Below, piece by piece: positions 7,916 to 19,264 of a stretch of 64,000 nt of DNA (positions are counted from its first letter, which is position 1; each line of letters opens with the position of its first letter). The notes below the pieces were generated by a model. That model did no database searches and had not been told where the DNA came from. It worked only from the letters and a program-made list of their open reading frames with translations. Location of the stretch: assembly GCF_032248455.1 (NCBI RefSeq), contig NZ_JAVTTP010000001.1, forward strand, positions 3,470,501-3,534,500, written 5' to 3'. The position numbers and the translations under genes were made by a program. The DNA comes from Pricia mediterranea. Lineage in GTDB: Bacteria > Bacteroidota > Bacteroidia > Flavobacteriales > Flavobacteriaceae.

Positions 7916-10900
7916 ATGAATGAGGAAAAAGAAAAAATGAAGGATGCGGATAAGGTAGGCTCGGAAAACGCGAGAAAGGAAAATCCGGGGGGAAACGTCG
8001 GGAACGAGAAGCCGTCCGGGAAGAAGAGTGCGTCGGTGAAAGAGGGTATGATCGCTTACATGGCCAAGAACTCCGTAGCCGCCAACCTACTCATGATCGT
8101 ATTGCTCGCGGGGGGAATCTATTCCATGTTCACTATCCAAAAGGAGGTATTTCCCGAGTTTCAGCTCGATTTTGTCGAAGTAAACGTGGTCTATCCCGGC
8201 TCTAGCCCCGCCGAGGTCGAACAAGGCATCCTTTTACCGGTCGAGGAGGCGGTGCGCAATGTCGATGGTATCAAGGAAATCGTGTCCACCGCACGCGAAG
8301 GTTCCGGCGAGGTAACCATAGAACTGGTGGCCGGCTCCGACCGCATGAAGGCGTTTCAGGAAATTGACCAGGAAATCAACCGCATCCGCACATTTCCCGA
8401 CGATATCGAACGGCCCGAAGTGGCCCTTCAATCACGGCGGCGAGACGTCATGGAACTTAGCCTGTACGGCGATGTAGATGTGTGGACCTTAAGAAAATTG
8501 GCCGAACGTTTGCGGAACATCCTGTTGAGCAACCCCGAGATTACCCAAGTGGAATTCGGGAACGTACCCGATTATATGACCCACGTAGAGATTCCCCGCC
8601 ACAACCTAAGGCAGTACGGCCTTACGTTGGGCCAAGTGGCCGACATCATCGCCGAGAGCAGCGAAGACGTGCCTGCCGGGGCGGTGGAGACCAAGACCGG
8701 GGAAATACTCCTCAGGATGCAGGAACGCAAGCAGTGGGCAGATGAATTCAGCAAGATTGCCATTATCACTTCCCCCTCCGGAGCTACGGTAACCCTGGGC
8801 GATATCGCATCTGTACGCGATGGCTTTGAAGAAGTGGGGTTCTTTGGGGAGTTCAACAGCACCAAGAACATTGGTCTCGACGTTTTTCGGGTGGGAGACC
8901 AATCTCCCATGGAAATAGAGGAAAAAGTCAAGGAAATTATGGCGGACTTTCAGTTGCCGCCGGGGGTGGAATGGCGTATCGATAGCAACCAGGCCGAAGA
9001 TTTTCGCGAGCGGCTTTCCCTGCTTACCGGCAACGGGCTTTTGGCTATCTTGATCGTACTGACCATCCTGACGCTTTTTCTGGAATACCGGCTGGCCTTT
9101 TGGGTCATGATGGGGATGACCATATCCTTTGTAGGGGGGATGATTTTCTTGCCGATGCTAGGGGTCAGCATCAATATGATCTCCATGTTCGGCTTTTTGG
9201 TGGTTTTAGGAATAGTTGTGGATGATGCCATCGTAGTAGGCGAAAATATTTACGAGTATCGGCAAAAGGGATACAGCGCTATGGAGGCGGCCATCAAGGG
9301 CGCCAAGGATGTATCCATGCCGGTTTCGTTCAGTATTATTACCACGATCATCGCTTTTGTGCCCCTACTCTTTATGCCGGGCGAAAACGGAAAGTTCTGG
9401 TGGCCCTTGCCGGTGGTGGTCATCGTCATCCTCGCCGTTTCCCTGATCGAGGCCCTGTTTATTCTACCGGCTCATTTGGCCCATCTGAAAAAGGATGCCA
9501 AAACGCCCAAGCCGCTCCGTTTTATCGAAAAATACCAACGGCGTTTCGCCCAGGGCTTTGAGCATGTCATCGACAAATACTATCGCCGCTTTCTGGACAA
9601 ATGCTTGGAATTCCGCTATATCAGCCTCAGTGCGGCCGTCGCCCTGTTGTTGGTGGTGGGCGGGTTCGCGATGAGCGACCATATGGGGATGATCATGATG
9701 CCCGAGGTGGCGGCAGAGGAAATCGAAGCAGGGATTTTACTGCCGGTCGGCACCACCCCGGACCAGGGTGCGGAAGTGGCACGAAGGGTTACCGCGGCTA
9801 CCGAAAGAATGTTCGAGGAGCACGGGTTGGACAAAGTGGCCGAAGGTATCAAGACCAATGTACGGGGACAACGTTTCGTCGATGTGGAAATCGTGATGCG
9901 GCCACCTGACGAACGGGATATGACCGCGGGCGAGGTCATAGCGCTTTGGCGCGACAACATAGGGGACATCCAAGGGGTCGACCAGATTACCTTCGAGGCC
10001 GAACGGGGACCCGGGGGATACCAGCAAGACATTAGTGTCGACCTGAGCCATTCCGAAATTGAGGTATTGGAGCAGGCCAGTACCGCTTTTTTGGAACGTA
10101 TGGAAGCATTTGAGAATACCCGTGATGTCAATGATAACTACGATATGGGCAAAATTCAGTACGATTTCAAACTGCTTCCCGAAGGGCGGAACCTAGGGCT
10201 TACTTCCAATGATGTCGGCCGACAGGTGCGGGATGCCTTCTACGGGGCCTTGGCCATGCGGCAGTTGCGAGGTAACAATGAGATCGAGGTGCGGGTCAAA
10301 TTGCCCTACGAAGAGCGAAAGGATATGCACAATCTGAAAGATTTTTTAGTACGTACCCCGACCGGGGTGGAAGTTCCCCTGCTCGATGTCGTCGAGGTTC
10401 GGCAACGGGAAGCCTTTACCAGTATCAACCGTCGCGACGGGCGGCGCGTGGTCAACGTGGGGATGGACGTAGAGCCTTCCAATGCGGTTTCAAGGGTGCT
10501 TGAAAGGGTTCAGGAAGAGGTGCTGCCGCAATTGCGTGCGGATTTTCCCGGTACCACTTGGACGTTCGAGGGCAGCCAAGCGGACATGCGCGAGAGTACC
10601 GCCAGCCTTTGGAGCGGTTTTGGCATCGCCATGCTCTTGATCTATGCCCTGCTGTCCCTGGCTTTTAAAAGCTATAGCCAGCCCTTGATTGTGATGGCCG
10701 CAATCCCTTTCGGAATTATTGGCGCGGTTATCGGGCACATACTTTTGGGCTATGATATATCCATCGTCAGCCTTATGGGGGTTATCGCTTTATCCGGAGT
10801 GGTGGTCAACGACTCCCTGATCATGATCGACTATGCCAATAAACAACGGAAGCAGAAATCGATCTACGAGTCCATCCACGAGGCGGGATTACGCAGGTTC

Positions 10901-11140
10901 AGGCCGATCATGCTGACGACCTTGACCACGTTCGGCGGTCTGGCACCCATCATTTTAGAAAACTCCAGCCAAGCCTTTCACCTCATTCCTATGGCCATCA
11001 GCTTAGGCTTTGGCATCGTTTTCGCCACCAGCATCATCCTAGTAATAGTGCCTTGTCTCTACCTGACTTTGGAGGATGTGAAAATGTATTGGAAAAAGGG
11101 TAAAACCGTGGATAAGGTAGAGGTGTCGATGCTTCCGTGA
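7916..11140 (+). CDS. RND efflux transporter, inner-membrane pump (AcrB/HAE1-like)
   Basis: 1074 residues, normal for the family. After a charged, low-complexity cytoplasmic N-terminus of about 40 residues it shows TM1 ([19 protein letters not shown]), the periplasmic porter loop beginning [14 protein letters not shown], and TM4 with the proton-relay motif [16 protein letters not shown] second porter loop and the TM7-12 half ([15 protein letters not shown]) follow. It is a proton-driven exporter of hydrophobic or amphiphilic compounds; substrate specificity cannot be read from sequence. It is the last gene of the three-gene efflux operon and convergent with the beta-lactamase-like gene two bases away. 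Confidence 0.93.
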   Translation: MNEEKEKMKDADKVGSENARKENPGGNVGNEKPSGKKSASVKEGMIAYMAKNSVAANLLMIVLLAGGIYSMFTIQKEVFPEFQLDFVEVNVVYPGSSPAEVEQGILLPVEEAVRNVDGIKEIVSTAREGSGEVTIELVAGSDRMKAFQEIDQEINRIRTFPDDIERPEVALQSRRRDVMELSLYGDVDVWTLRKLAERLRNILLSNPEITQVEFGNVPDYMTHVEIPRHNLRQYGLTLGQVADIIAESSEDVPAGAVETKTGEILLRMQERKQWADEFSKIAIITSPSGATVTLGDIASVRDGFEEVGFFGEFNSTKNIGLDVFRVGDQSPMEIEEKVKEIMADFQLPPGVEWRIDSNQAEDFRERLSLLTGNGLLAILIVLTILTLFLEYRLAFWVMMGMTISFVGGMIFLPMLGVSINMISMFGFLVVLGIVVDDAIVVGENIYEYRQKGYSAMEAAIKGAKDVSMPVSFSIITTIIAFVPLLFMPGENGKFWWPLPVVVIVILAVSLIEALFILPAHLAHLKKDAKTPKPLRFIEKYQRRFAQGFEHVIDKYYRRFLDKCLEFRYISLSAAVALLLVVGGFAMSDHMGMIMMPEVAAEEIEAGILLPVGTTPDQGAEVARRVTAATERMFEEHGLDKVAEGIKTNVRGQRFVDVEIVMRPPDERDMTAGEVIALWRDNIGDIQGVDQITFEAERGPGGYQQDISVDLSHSEIEVLEQASTAFLERMEAFENTRDVNDNYDMGKIQYDFKLLPEGRNLGLTSNDVGRQVRDAFYGALAMRQLRGNNEIEVRVKLPYEERKDMHNLKDFLVRTPTGVEVPLLDVVEVRQREAFTSINRRDGRRVVNVGMDVEPSNAVSRVLERVQEEVLPQLRADFPGTTWTFEGSQADMRESTASLWSGFGIAMLLIYALLSLAFKSYSQPLIVMAAIPFGIIGAVIGHILLGYDISIVSLMGVIALSGVVVNDSLIMIDYANKQRKQKSIYESIHEAGLRRFRPIMLTTLTTFGGLAPIILENSSQAFHLIPMAISLGFGIVFATSIILVIVPCLYLTLEDVKMYWKKGKTVDKVEVSMLP

Positions 11141-11142
11141 TA

Positions 11143-12333
11143 TTATTTTTTGCGATCGACTTCATAGGCATATAACTGCCGCCCCAATTCCGCCAAGAAA
11201 GGAAGTCCGATTTCATCGTATTCGTAGGTGTCGTCGTTAAAGATGCCGTTTTTGTTGACCAGGATTGTGGCGGTCAGCATAAATTCCACCCCATTTTGGT
11301 CGTCAGTGATATAGGCGGAGTCGGTCAAGGTGCCATGGGCGAATCCCACTTTATTATGGATTTTGACGCTCGCCGGAATGTCCTGTTGAGTGTCCCCATA
11401 TATAAAGAACTTGACGTAGCCATCGTAAAATTCTTTGGGGTCGTATCCTACTTTTTTGGGAAGGGTATGCATAGCGGTAAGAAGAAACTCCCGCTGTTCT
11501 TCACTGATATCGAAGCGTTCTTCGGATGAAAAGAGGTGGGGGAAGACGATCCGTTTCAGCAATCCATGCTGGGCGGGAACGGGATAATAGTTGTTAAGAC
11601 TGAAATCGAAGGCTTCGTCAATCAGGGCACCTCCTTCATAGTATCCCTTTCCCTTGGTGATGTTTTTAAGGTCTAGAGGTTCCGGAGCGGTGTTGATAGT
11701 GCCGTCCAAAATAGCGGTCGTGCTGTCATTTTCGTAAATGATCAGGGGTTTTGTGGCCAGGTCGTCCGAACGATACCCGAGCCGATGGGCGATTCGGACG
11801 GGGCGCACCCCTTTTTTTCTAAGGCCGGAGTTTATGGCATCCTGTCCCAAAAATTCTATTAGCCGATTGCTGGCATCGTTGTCGCTTACGGCGAAAATCT
11901 GGGAAATCGCCTCGGCAAAGGTCGTTTCCACGGAATCGCCTTCGACGTAAAAACGGGTGTTACGATCGAGGGAGTCGGTGCGGTTCAGTTTTTCAAGGGC
12001 CAAGACCGCAATCGGGAATTTTACAGTGCTGGCCGGATAAAAATATGCATCCGCATCGACCTGAAAATCGAAGTCCCTTAGAACGACACTATCGTTTTTA
12101 CGATCGATTTGGGTGTACCGAATCTGCAGTCCGTAATGAGAAATGCTATCCATTACCCGCTTTATCGCGGGTACATGGGAGCCCAAAACCTTTTCAAGGG
12201 GAGTGCCCGACGGTTCCTGTACCGCGCAGGCACCTAGAATCGCGAAAACTACAGCGGGCAAGAGTAGGCGCAGTGCTTTTTTACGGCCAATTGTCACGGC
12301 CACGGACAAAAAAGAAGGTAAAGGCAGTTTCAT
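11143..12333 (-). CDS. class A beta-lactamase-like serine hydrolase lipoprotein
   Basis: The ATG at 12333 (MKLPLPSFLSVAV) puts a hydrophobic signal and a lipobox-like AILGAC at the N-terminus; a longer frame opens at 12480 but the extra 49 residues are polar and Pro-rich. The three penicillin-recognising motifs are present: S102-T-V-K, S150-D-N, and K-V-G near the C-terminus (HNKVGFAHGT). These place it in the beta-lactamase2 group of serine hydrolases. Real beta-lactamase activity is not certain, since many such flavobacterial proteins have no known substrate. Its position next to an efflux operon may be coincidental. It is transcribed divergently from the folding-factor operon. Confidence 0.75.
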   Translation of the reverse strand: MKLPLPSFLSVAVTIGRKKALRLLLPAVVFAILGACAVQEPSGTPLEKVLGSHVPAIKRVMDSISHYGLQIRYTQIDRKNDSVVLRDFDFQVDADAYFYPASTVKFPIAVLALEKLNRTDSLDRNTRFYVEGDSVETTFAEAISQIFAVSDNDASNRLIEFLGQDAINSGLRKKGVRPVRIAHRLGYRSDDLATKPLIIYENDSTTAILDGTINTAPEPLDLKNITKGKGYYEGGALIDEAFDFSLNNYYPVPAQHGLLKRIVFPHLFSSEERFDISEEQREFLLTAMHTLPKKVGYDPKEFYDGYVKFFIYGDTQQDIPASVKIHNKVGFAHGTLTDSAYITDDQNGVEFMLTATILVNKNGIFNDDTYEYDEIGLPFLAELGRQLYAYEVDRKK

Positions 12334-12535
12334 GGTCTGGCTTTTGGTTCTATCGGCTTCGGGTGGCGGTAGTGGTTCGCGGTTGGGGGCCGATGGTGCT
12401 TCCTTGGTTTCAGATCGGGGACTTTCGGTCCGCCGCTTTCCCCTTAACAAAACGAAAGTAATAAATTCCCCTGTTCCCACCCCAAAGTTCTGTTAACTAA
12501 TAATAAGGTAGCCTTGCGAAGCGGCGGGCTTTTGT

Positions 12536-12543
12536 TATTTTTG
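12536..12543 (+). promoter_or_regulatory. -7 promoter element (TATTTTTG) close to the start codon
   Basis: TATTTTTG fits TAnnTTTG and lies only four bases before the ATG at 12548, implying a very short or absent leader. No TTG is found at a normal -33 distance, so this is a half-site only. Confidence 0.4.
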
Positions 12544-12547
12544 CGCC

Positions 12548-13450
12548 ATGCGAGCAAAAGTTCCATCCCGTATCTACGTGCTGTGCTGTCTTGTTGCGAC
12601 GGTACTTTTAGGGGGTTGTGATTCCCTTTGGAAGAAAGAGCGGCCCGAGGCATTGGCACGGGTGGGGGACAATTATTTGTTCAAAGAAGATCTTGCCCCG
12701 CTATTCGGCAACAGCCTTTCAAAAGATGACAGCATTGCCTTTGTGACCGATTACATCAATACCTGGGCATCGAATCAACTTCTTCTCGATAAGGCCAAGA
12801 TCAACCTGCCGGAGGATAAATTGAAGCAATTCGAGGCCTTGGTGGCCGATTACCGCACCGATTTATATACCCGGGCGTATAAGGAGGCTCTGGTACAACA
12901 GGTCAACGATTCAACCGTAAACGAATCAGAGCTGCAAGACTTTTACGAGCGGGAAAAAGAAAACTTCCGGTTGAAGGAAAAATTGGTCAAGCTGAGGTTT
13001 GTGGCCCTTTCCAAGGATTTTCTGAACAAGGTGGAAGTTGCCGAAAGACTTAAAAATTTTGGGGAAAAGGACCAGAACGTACTCGACTCCATCAGCGTCC
13101 AGTTTCGGAAAGCGAGTTTCAACGACTCCATTTGGGTGACGGCATCCCGTATCATCGATGAAATCCCCCCTCTGACATTTGAAAATGTCGAGAAACACCT
13201 AAAGAAATCACAATTTCTGAACATGGAGGATGATAGCGGGGTATATTTGGCCAAGATCATCGATGTCATGGAGGTAGACGATATCGCTCCATTGTCCTTT
13301 ATCGAACCCACCATCGAGCGGGTGCTTTTAAGCCGCAGGAAACTGGATTTTATACGAAAATTGGAAACAGATGTAATCGACGAGGCCATCCAAAAAAGGA
13401 AATTCGAGGTCTATGACAAAACAAATAAAAATAGTAATGACGAAGGTTAA
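12548..13450 (+). CDS. SurA-like periplasmic folding-factor lipoprotein, parvulin domain not evident
   Basis: 300 residues. Lipobox LLGGC at residues 20-24, then a helical SurA_N-like part (YLFKEDLAPLF ... YINTWASNQLLLDKAKINL) and a C-terminal region that aligns with PpiC proteins only in outline. The canonical parvulin residues seen in the next gene (for example the GGFYSI and FGYHIIYMEKI segments) are missing. I infer a chaperone-like outer-membrane-protein folding factor without isomerase activity. The stop overlaps the region just before the next gene's start (one base before ATG 13452), so the two are cotranscribed and probably act together. Confidence 0.65.
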   Translation: MRAKVPSRIYVLCCLVATVLLGGCDSLWKKERPEALARVGDNYLFKEDLAPLFGNSLSKDDSIAFVTDYINTWASNQLLLDKAKINLPEDKLKQFEALVADYRTDLYTRAYKEALVQQVNDSTVNESELQDFYEREKENFRLKEKLVKLRFVALSKDFLNKVEVAERLKNFGEKDQNVLDSISVQFRKASFNDSIWVTASRIIDEIPPLTFENVEKHLKKSQFLNMEDDSGVYLAKIIDVMEVDDIAPLSFIEPTIERVLLSRRKLDFIRKLETDVIDEAIQKRKFEVYDKTNKNSNDEG

Positions 13451-13451
13451 A

Positions 13452-14912
13452 ATGATGAAAACGATACGATTGAGAGCCCTTTTTGTAATGCTGGCGATAT
13501 GTGGCATAACATTCGCCCAACAATCCGACGAACTGACGGATACTCAGGTAGAGCCGGACGAACCGGCCTTGGAAGCAAGTATGGATGTTACGGATGTCAA
13601 AAAGGATTCCTCAAGCAACTACAAAAAAATCAAATTGGACGGAATTGCAGCGGTGGTCGGTGATTATGTGATATTGGATTCCGACATTGAAAAAACGCTC
13701 ATCGACCTGAAAAGCCAAGGCGCCTCGGTTGAGGATGTTACCCGATGCGGCTTGCTGGGCAAATTGATGGAAGACCGACTTTATGCGCATCAGGCGGTGC
13801 AGGACAGTCTTTTGGTTTCCGACGACGAGGTCGCGGCTACTACCGAAAGACAGATCCAGTCGTTCGTACAGCAGACCGGGTCCATGGAAAAACTATTGCA
13901 ATTCTATCGAAAGGAAGATGAGGCCAGCCTTCGGGAGGACATCAATAAGATCAACAAACTGCGTATGCTTTCGGAAAAAATGCAAACCAGTATTGTCGAG
14001 GAAATCGAGATCACTCCCGAGGAGGTGCGGCAGTTCTTCAACAATATTCCAGAGGACGAACGCCCTGTCTTCGGAGCGGAAATGGAAATCGCCCAGATCG
14101 TAAAAGCGCCAGAACCGACCGAAAAGGAAAAGCAGGAGGTCATCGATAAATTGAACAAGATCAGGGCCGATGTTCTGGATAACGATGCCAGTTTCAGCGT
14201 AAAGGCGATTTTGTATTCCGAAGATCCCGGCTCCAAGTCCGACGGTGGATTTTATAGTATTACCAAAGATACCGGATTCGACAAGACTTTTAAGGACGTA
14301 GCCTTCAGCCTAAAACAAGGTGAAATATCCGAGCCCTTTGAAACCGCTTTCGGATATCACATCATTTATATGGAGAAGATACGAGGGCAGGAACGCGATA
14401 TACGTCACATCCTTATGCAGCCTGAAATTTCACAGAAGGCCTTGGACGAGGTGAAAGAGGAACTCGATACGATCCGCAAACACATCATGGAAGGCAAATA
14501 CACCTTTGCCGAGGCGGCCCTTAATTTTAGCGATGAAAAGGAGACGAAGTTCGATGGGGGACTGCTGCGCAACCCCGTGAACTATGATTCCCGTTTTGAA
14601 CTGACCAAGATGGATCCTACGCTGTACAACCAGGTACGAAATCTCAAGGATGACGAAATTTCCTATCCGCTGTTGGAAGAGGACCCCAGGGGCGGCGGTC
14701 CCAAGTACAAAATTCTAAAGGTCACCAACCGTTACGACGAGCATACCGCAAATTTCGCCCAAGACTACACCAAGATCCAAGAGCTGGCCAAAACAGAAAA
14801 ACAGTATAAGGCGATAAAAAAGTGGATGGACAAACATATCACCGATACGTACATCAGCGTGGACGAGGACAATAGGGATTGCGATTTTGCCAACAATTGG
14901 GTAAAGGAGTAA
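13452..14912 (+). CDS. SurA-like peptidylprolyl isomerase with two parvulin domains
   Basis: About 486 residues from ATG 13452, one base after the previous stop; an ATG at 13413 would overlap that gene by 38 bases and add a basic tail in front of the signal peptide (LRALFVMLAICGITFAQ). An N-terminal SurA_N region (AAVVGDYVILDSDIE ... DRLYAHQAVQDS) is followed by a first PpiC domain (EMEIAQIVKAP ... GGFYSITKDTGFDKTF ... GYHIIYMEKI) and a second, weaker one (RDIRHILMQPEI ... FAEAALNFSDEKETK). Such proteins escort unfolded outer-membrane proteins through the periplasm. It sits between the lipoprotein homologue and moxR, as often seen in this family. Confidence 0.88.
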   Translation: MMKTIRLRALFVMLAICGITFAQQSDELTDTQVEPDEPALEASMDVTDVKKDSSSNYKKIKLDGIAAVVGDYVILDSDIEKTLIDLKSQGASVEDVTRCGLLGKLMEDRLYAHQAVQDSLLVSDDEVAATTERQIQSFVQQTGSMEKLLQFYRKEDEASLREDINKINKLRMLSEKMQTSIVEEIEITPEEVRQFFNNIPEDERPVFGAEMEIAQIVKAPEPTEKEKQEVIDKLNKIRADVLDNDASFSVKAILYSEDPGSKSDGGFYSITKDTGFDKTFKDVAFSLKQGEISEPFETAFGYHIIYMEKIRGQERDIRHILMQPEISQKALDEVKEELDTIRKHIMEGKYTFAEAALNFSDEKETKFDGGLLRNPVNYDSRFELTKMDPTLYNQVRNLKDDEISYPLLEEDPRGGGPKYKILKVTNRYDEHTANFAQDYTKIQELAKTEKQYKAIKKWMDKHITDTYISVDEDNRDCDFANNWVKE

Positions 14913-14916
14913 GTGC

Positions 14917-15870
14917 ATGTCTGACGTAGAAGCAATTGACAAGCTGGTCGAAAAGCACAAGGCGCTCAAGGCGGAGATCGCCAAAATCATCATTGGTCAG
15001 CATGAGGTGATCGACCAGATTCTTCTGAGCATATACACAGGCGGACACTCCCTGCTCATCGGGGTGCCGGGACTGGCGAAGACCTTGATGGTCAACACTA
15101 TTGCCCAAACCTTGGGCCTTGATTTTAAGCGTATCCAGTTTACGCCCGATCTGATGCCCAGCGATATCCTGGGAAGCGAGGTGTTGGACCAAAACAGGAA
15201 CTTTAAGTTCATCAAGGGACCTATTTTCGCCAATATCATTTTGGCCGATGAAATCAACCGTACTCCCCCGAAGACACAGGCCGCCTTGCTGGAAGCCATG
15301 CAAGAGCGGGCAGTAACCATTGCCGGGCAACGGCATGCGCTTGCATTGCCCTACTTTGTCCTGGCCACCCAGAACCCGATAGAGCAAGAAGGTACCTATC
15401 CGTTGCCCGAAGCGCAGCTCGACCGCTTTATGTTCGCCATCGAACTAAAATACCCTTCCGTAGCCGAAGAGATGGAGGTGGTCAAGCGAACCACGACCGA
15501 TGTGGAGGCCTCGGTCAATACGATTTTCAATGCCGAGGAGATTTTGCAGGTACAACATCTGGTACGTCGCATTCCCGTACCCGACAACGTGGTGGAGTAT
15601 GCCGTAAATCTGGTCAACCGCACTCGGCCCAACTTGGAGAATGCATCCGACTTTACCAAACAGTTCATCGATTGGGGCGCCGGACCCCGTGCCTCCCAGA
15701 ACCTAATCTTAGGGGCCAAGGCGCATGCCGCCGTCCAAGGGAAGTATTCCCCGGATAGTGAAGATGTCAAGGCCGTTGCCATGGGCATCCTAAGACATCG
15801 CGTTATCAAGAACTACAAGGCAGAGGCAGAGGGCATTTCCGAAGAGGATATTGTCGGAAAGTTGTTATAA
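14917..15870 (+). CDS. MoxR-family AAA+ ATPase
   Basis: 317 residues, full length. Walker A GVPGLAKT (49-56), Walker B ILADEINR, sensor-1 LATQNPIEQEGTYPLPEAQLDRF and the C-terminal lid are all present. MoxR ATPases act as chaperones, often with VWA-domain and DUF58 proteins that usually follow in the same operon. Here no such partner follows; the next gene, aconitase, is 373 bases away. Four bases separate it from the upstream isomerase gene, so it belongs to that operon. Confidence 0.93.
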   Translation: MSDVEAIDKLVEKHKALKAEIAKIIIGQHEVIDQILLSIYTGGHSLLIGVPGLAKTLMVNTIAQTLGLDFKRIQFTPDLMPSDILGSEVLDQNRNFKFIKGPIFANIILADEINRTPPKTQAALLEAMQERAVTIAGQRHALALPYFVLATQNPIEQEGTYPLPEAQLDRFMFAIELKYPSVAEEMEVVKRTTTDVEASVNTIFNAEEILQVQHLVRRIPVPDNVVEYAVNLVNRTRPNLENASDFTKQFIDWGAGPRASQNLILGAKAHAAVQGKYSPDSEDVKAVAMGILRHRVIKNYKAEAEGISEEDIVGKLL

Positions 15871-16243
15871 AACAAGGTCGGGCCGGGCTTCCCACCTAGT
15901 TGTTTTTCCTGGCAACTGGCCCATTTCTTGCTTCGAAATGGCCTTTCACGCCCAATGCCGGGCGCATGGAACCAGACTTTCTGCAACACCGCCGCCGAGC
16001 ATCCTAAAAATCCCCCGAAATCCTTACTATCCTTGTCCTTTTTTAGTAATTTTGGCAGATTTGGAGGAAGGCTGGTAACGAGTTTAATTCCTTGTTTATT
16101 TTTTCGGTCCATTAGCTTAACGGCGTCCATGTTCAATAGTAAAAGCCATGCTTAGGTGGAGGAAAAAAGCGAGAACGGGAACTACTAAAAAGCCTGGAAA
16201 CAAAGACAGTTAAAACAGATCAATAACCTAAACCACATACAGA
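15871..16243. other. intergenic region between moxR and aconitase
   Basis: No convincing gene. A hairpin CCATTTC (15921-15927)/GAAATGG (15935-15941) followed by a short TTT may end the moxR transcript. TAATTTTG at 16047-16054 fits the -7 consensus for the aconitase promoter, but the nearest upstream TTG is only 11 bases away, so it is a weak candidate. Confidence 0.35.
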
Positions 16244-18511
16244 ATGGCATTCGACATAGACATGATCAAAGAGGTATATGCCCATATGGCCGAACGCGTT
16301 GACAAAGCGCGGGAAGTGACCGGGAAACCGCTGACCCTTTCGGAAAAAATACTCTACTCCCATTTGTGGGACGGCAACCCGACCAAGGCCTTTACCCGTG
16401 CCAAGGACTATGTCGATTTTGCACCCGATCGGATCGCCTGCCAAGATGCCACCGCGCAGATGGCCCTGCTCCAGTTTATGCAGGCGGGAAAACCTCAGGT
16501 TGCCGTGCCGACCACGGTCCACTGCGACCACCTTATCCAGGCCAAGAGCGGGGCGGAGGCCGATTTGAGGGCCGCCAACAACACTAGCGCCGAGGTCTTC
16601 GACTTTTTGGAATCCGTATCCAATAAATACGGCATCGGATTTTGGAAGCCCGGTGCGGGAATCATTCACCAAGTTGTTCTCGAAAATTATGCCTTTCCCG
16701 GTGGGATGATGATCGGAACCGATTCCCACACCGTGAACGCGGGCGGATTGGGAATGGTCGCCATCGGGGTCGGTGGGGCCGATGCCGTTGATGTGATGGC
16801 GGGAATGCCTTGGGAATTGAAATTCCCGAAACTTATCGGCGTGAAGCTGACGGGGAATATCTCCGGATGGACGTCCGCCAAGGATGTCATCTTAAAGGTA
16901 GCCGAAATCCTTACCGTAAAGGGCGGTACCGGGGCGATTATCGAATATTTCGGGGAAGGGGCCAAAAACCTTTCCTGTACCGGAAAAGGAACCATATGCA
17001 ACATGGGCGCCGAAGTAGGGGCTACTACTTCCACTTTCGGCTACGATGATTCCATGGAGCGGTACCTTAGGGCGACGGAGCGGGCCGAGGTGGCCGATGA
17101 AGCCAACAAGATCCGTGAATACCTGACCGGGGATGATGAGGTTTACGAAAACCCTTCCGAGTACTTTGACCAGCTGATTGAAATCGATCTGAACGAACTA
17201 CGACCCCATCTCAACGGGCCGTTTACGCCCGATTTGGCCACCCCGGTTGGTGAACTGGGTGTCAAGGCCAGGGAAAACGACTGGCCCATCAATGTAGAAT
17301 GGGGCCTGATCGGGTCGTGTACCAACTCCTCCTACGAAGATCTGACCCGGGCGGCATCCATAGCGAAACAGGCGGTCACCAAAAAAATAAAGCCGAAGTC
17401 GGATTTCGGAATCAATCCCGGTTCCGAGCAGATTCGCTTCACGGCCAAGCGCGACGGCCTGCTCCAGATTTTCGAAGATTTGGGCGCGACCGTGTTTACC
17501 AACGCCTGTGGCCCCTGTATAGGGCAATGGGACCGAAGTGACCTGAAGGGGGACGAAAAAAACACGATTGTACATTCCTTTAACCGGAACTTTTCCAAAA
17601 GGGCGGATGGCAATCCCAATACCCACGCCTTTGTCGGCTCGCCGGAAATGGTGGCGGCGATAGCGATTTCCGGGAAATTGGACTTCGATCCCATGAACGA
17701 TACCCTGATCAACGAGGACGGCGAAGAGGTCAAACTCGACGAACCGATGGGCATCGAATTGCCCGCACAGGGCTTTGAGGTCGAGGATGCGGGATATCTC
17801 GAACCCCGCGAAGACGGTTCCGGCGTTGAGGTCAAAGTGGCAAAGGATTCCGAACGGCTGCAGTTGTTGGAGCCCTTCGAACCCATCACCCCCGATGAGC
17901 TGCAAGGGGTCAAGCTATTGATCAAGGCTTTCGGCAAGTGCACCACCGACCATATTTCCATGGCCGGCCCCTGGTTGCGTTTCCGCGGGCATTTGGACAA
18001 TATTGCCAACAACACCCTGATCGGCGCGGTCAATGCCTACAATAAAAAGACCAATTTTGTCAAGAACCAGTTGACCGGCGAGTACGGCGGAGTGCCCGAT
18101 GTACAGCGAGAATATAAGGCCAAGGGCATTAAAACCATCGTCGTGGGCGATCATAATTACGGGGAAGGGTCTTCCCGTGAGCATGCGGCCATGCAACCCC
18201 GACATTTGGGAGTTGCCGCCGTCTTGGTAAAATCCTTCGCCCGAATTCACGAAACGAACCTGAAAAAACAAGGGATGTTGGGGCTTACTTTCGACAACGA
18301 AGACGACTACGACCTGATTCAGGAAGATGATACGTTCAACTTTGTCGATATTGAGGACTTTGCACCGGACAAGCCGTTGACCATCGAAGTGGTGCATGCC
18401 GATGGAAGCAAAGACACCATCAAGGCGAACCATACCTACAATGCCGCCCAGATCGGATGGTTCAACGAAGGTTCCGCCCTGAATGTAATCAAAAGGGAAA
18501 ACGCGGCGTAA
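16244..18511 (+). CDS. aconitate hydratase, 755-residue mitochondrial-type
   Basis: The enzyme interconverts citrate and isocitrate in the TCA cycle using a [4Fe-4S] cluster. Iron-sulfur cysteines appear in GSCTNSS and in [10 protein letters not shown], with the substrate-binding DSHTVNAGG motif and a C-terminal swivel domain ([21 protein letters not shown] ... [12 protein letters not shown]). The length, 755 residues, matches the mitochondrial-like group rather than AcnB. It has its own terminator and upstream gap, so it is likely monocistronic. A second, longer aconitase is encoded at 37017. Confidence 0.95.
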   Translation: MAFDIDMIKEVYAHMAERVDKAREVTGKPLTLSEKILYSHLWDGNPTKAFTRAKDYVDFAPDRIACQDATAQMALLQFMQAGKPQVAVPTTVHCDHLIQAKSGAEADLRAANNTSAEVFDFLESVSNKYGIGFWKPGAGIIHQVVLENYAFPGGMMIGTDSHTVNAGGLGMVAIGVGGADAVDVMAGMPWELKFPKLIGVKLTGNISGWTSAKDVILKVAEILTVKGGTGAIIEYFGEGAKNLSCTGKGTICNMGAEVGATTSTFGYDDSMERYLRATERAEVADEANKIREYLTGDDEVYENPSEYFDQLIEIDLNELRPHLNGPFTPDLATPVGELGVKARENDWPINVEWGLIGSCTNSSYEDLTRAASIAKQAVTKKIKPKSDFGINPGSEQIRFTAKRDGLLQIFEDLGATVFTNACGPCIGQWDRSDLKGDEKNTIVHSFNRNFSKRADGNPNTHAFVGSPEMVAAIAISGKLDFDPMNDTLINEDGEEVKLDEPMGIELPAQGFEVEDAGYLEPREDGSGVEVKVAKDSERLQLLEPFEPITPDELQGVKLLIKAFGKCTTDHISMAGPWLRFRGHLDNIANNTLIGAVNAYNKKTNFVKNQLTGEYGGVPDVQREYKAKGIKTIVVGDHNYGEGSSREHAAMQPRHLGVAAVLVKSFARIHETNLKKQGMLGLTFDNEDDYDLIQEDDTFNFVDIEDFAPDKPLTIEVVHADGSKDTIKANHTYNAAQIGWFNEGSALNVIKRENAA

Positions 18512-18554
18512 GACGTCTCGAATTACCTCCGCAATTAATCAAGTAAGAATGATG

Positions 18555-18598
18555 AAGCAATCCTCGGACATGTTACAAGTCCGACGGATTGCTTTTTC
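18555..18598 (+). terminator. Rho-independent terminator of aconitase
   Basis: AAGCAATCC-TCGGAC (18555-18569) pairs with GTCCGA-C-GGATTGCTT (18579-18594) with a single bulge, nine-base loop, and a following T5 run. It starts 43 bases past the aconitase stop. Confidence 0.85.
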
Positions 18599-18700
18599 AC
18601 TACGAGCAACAAGCTTATTAGGGCTTTTCGCGTGTTTGTGCCCTCTTCAGGAGTGTGATAGGGAGGGCGCAGAAACTGGAAACAACAAAAATCTAAGTGT

Positions 18701-19264
18701 ATGAAACGTTCGTTGATAATTGCTTTCCTAGTCCTGCTATTCATTGGGGTCGGTATTTATTTTTTCACGCCATTAGGCCCGAAGGTCAGAGGGTATGCGG
18801 GCAGACTGTGGTCTAAAAGCGCGGTAGCCCTGAAGACCGACCTGCAGGTTTCTGACGCAGCTTATAAGTGGACGGTGACCGGTACTGATGGAAATCCCCG
18901 TAGTTTCGCCAAAGAAAAGGGGGAGGTCGTATTTTTGAATTTCTGGGCTACATGGTGTGCGCCGTGCCTGAAGGAAATGCCTGATATCCAAGACCTCTAT
19001 GATGATTATGGAGACAAGATCGGCTTTTTTTTGGTGACCCAGGAAGATACGTCGAGGGTAGATTCTTTCCTTCAAAAAAATGACTACACTTTACCCTTTT
19101 ATTATACCGATATAGAGAATATTCCCGAGGAGCTCGCTTCTAAATCCATGCCCACCACATATATCTTAGGAAAGGAAGGGAAAATCGCCTTGGCCGAAAC
19201 CGGGGCACGGGATTGGAACAGCGCCGAGGTGCGGGCGATTATAGATCGATTGCTCGCCGAGTAG
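18701..19264 (+). CDS. TlpA-like membrane-anchored thioredoxin
   Basis: 187 residues. One N-terminal membrane segment (SLIIAFLVLLFIGVGIYFF) and a periplasmic thioredoxin fold with the active site W85-C86-A-P-C89, preceded by VVFLNFWAT and followed by the cis-Pro segment SMPTTYIL. It probably reduces disulfides of periplasmic proteins, for instance in cytochrome or cell-envelope maturation. No partner gene is adjacent. It converges on the carotenoid operon across a 181-base gap that has no clear terminator. Confidence 0.88.
   Translation: MKRSLIIAFLVLLFIGVGIYFFTPLGPKVRGYAGRLWSKSAVALKTDLQVSDAAYKWTVTGTDGNPRSFAKEKGEVVFLNFWATWCAPCLKEMPDIQDLYDDYGDKIGFFLVTQEDTSRVDSFLQKNDYTLPFYYTDIENIPEELASKSMPTTYILGKEGKIALAETGARDWNSAEVRAIIDRLLAE

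Noticed and set aside
9464-10131. Long ORFs on the strand opposite the RND pump and similar antisense frames across the window
   Set aside because: They are shadows of strongly conserved genes on the other strand, with no protein-family features of their own.
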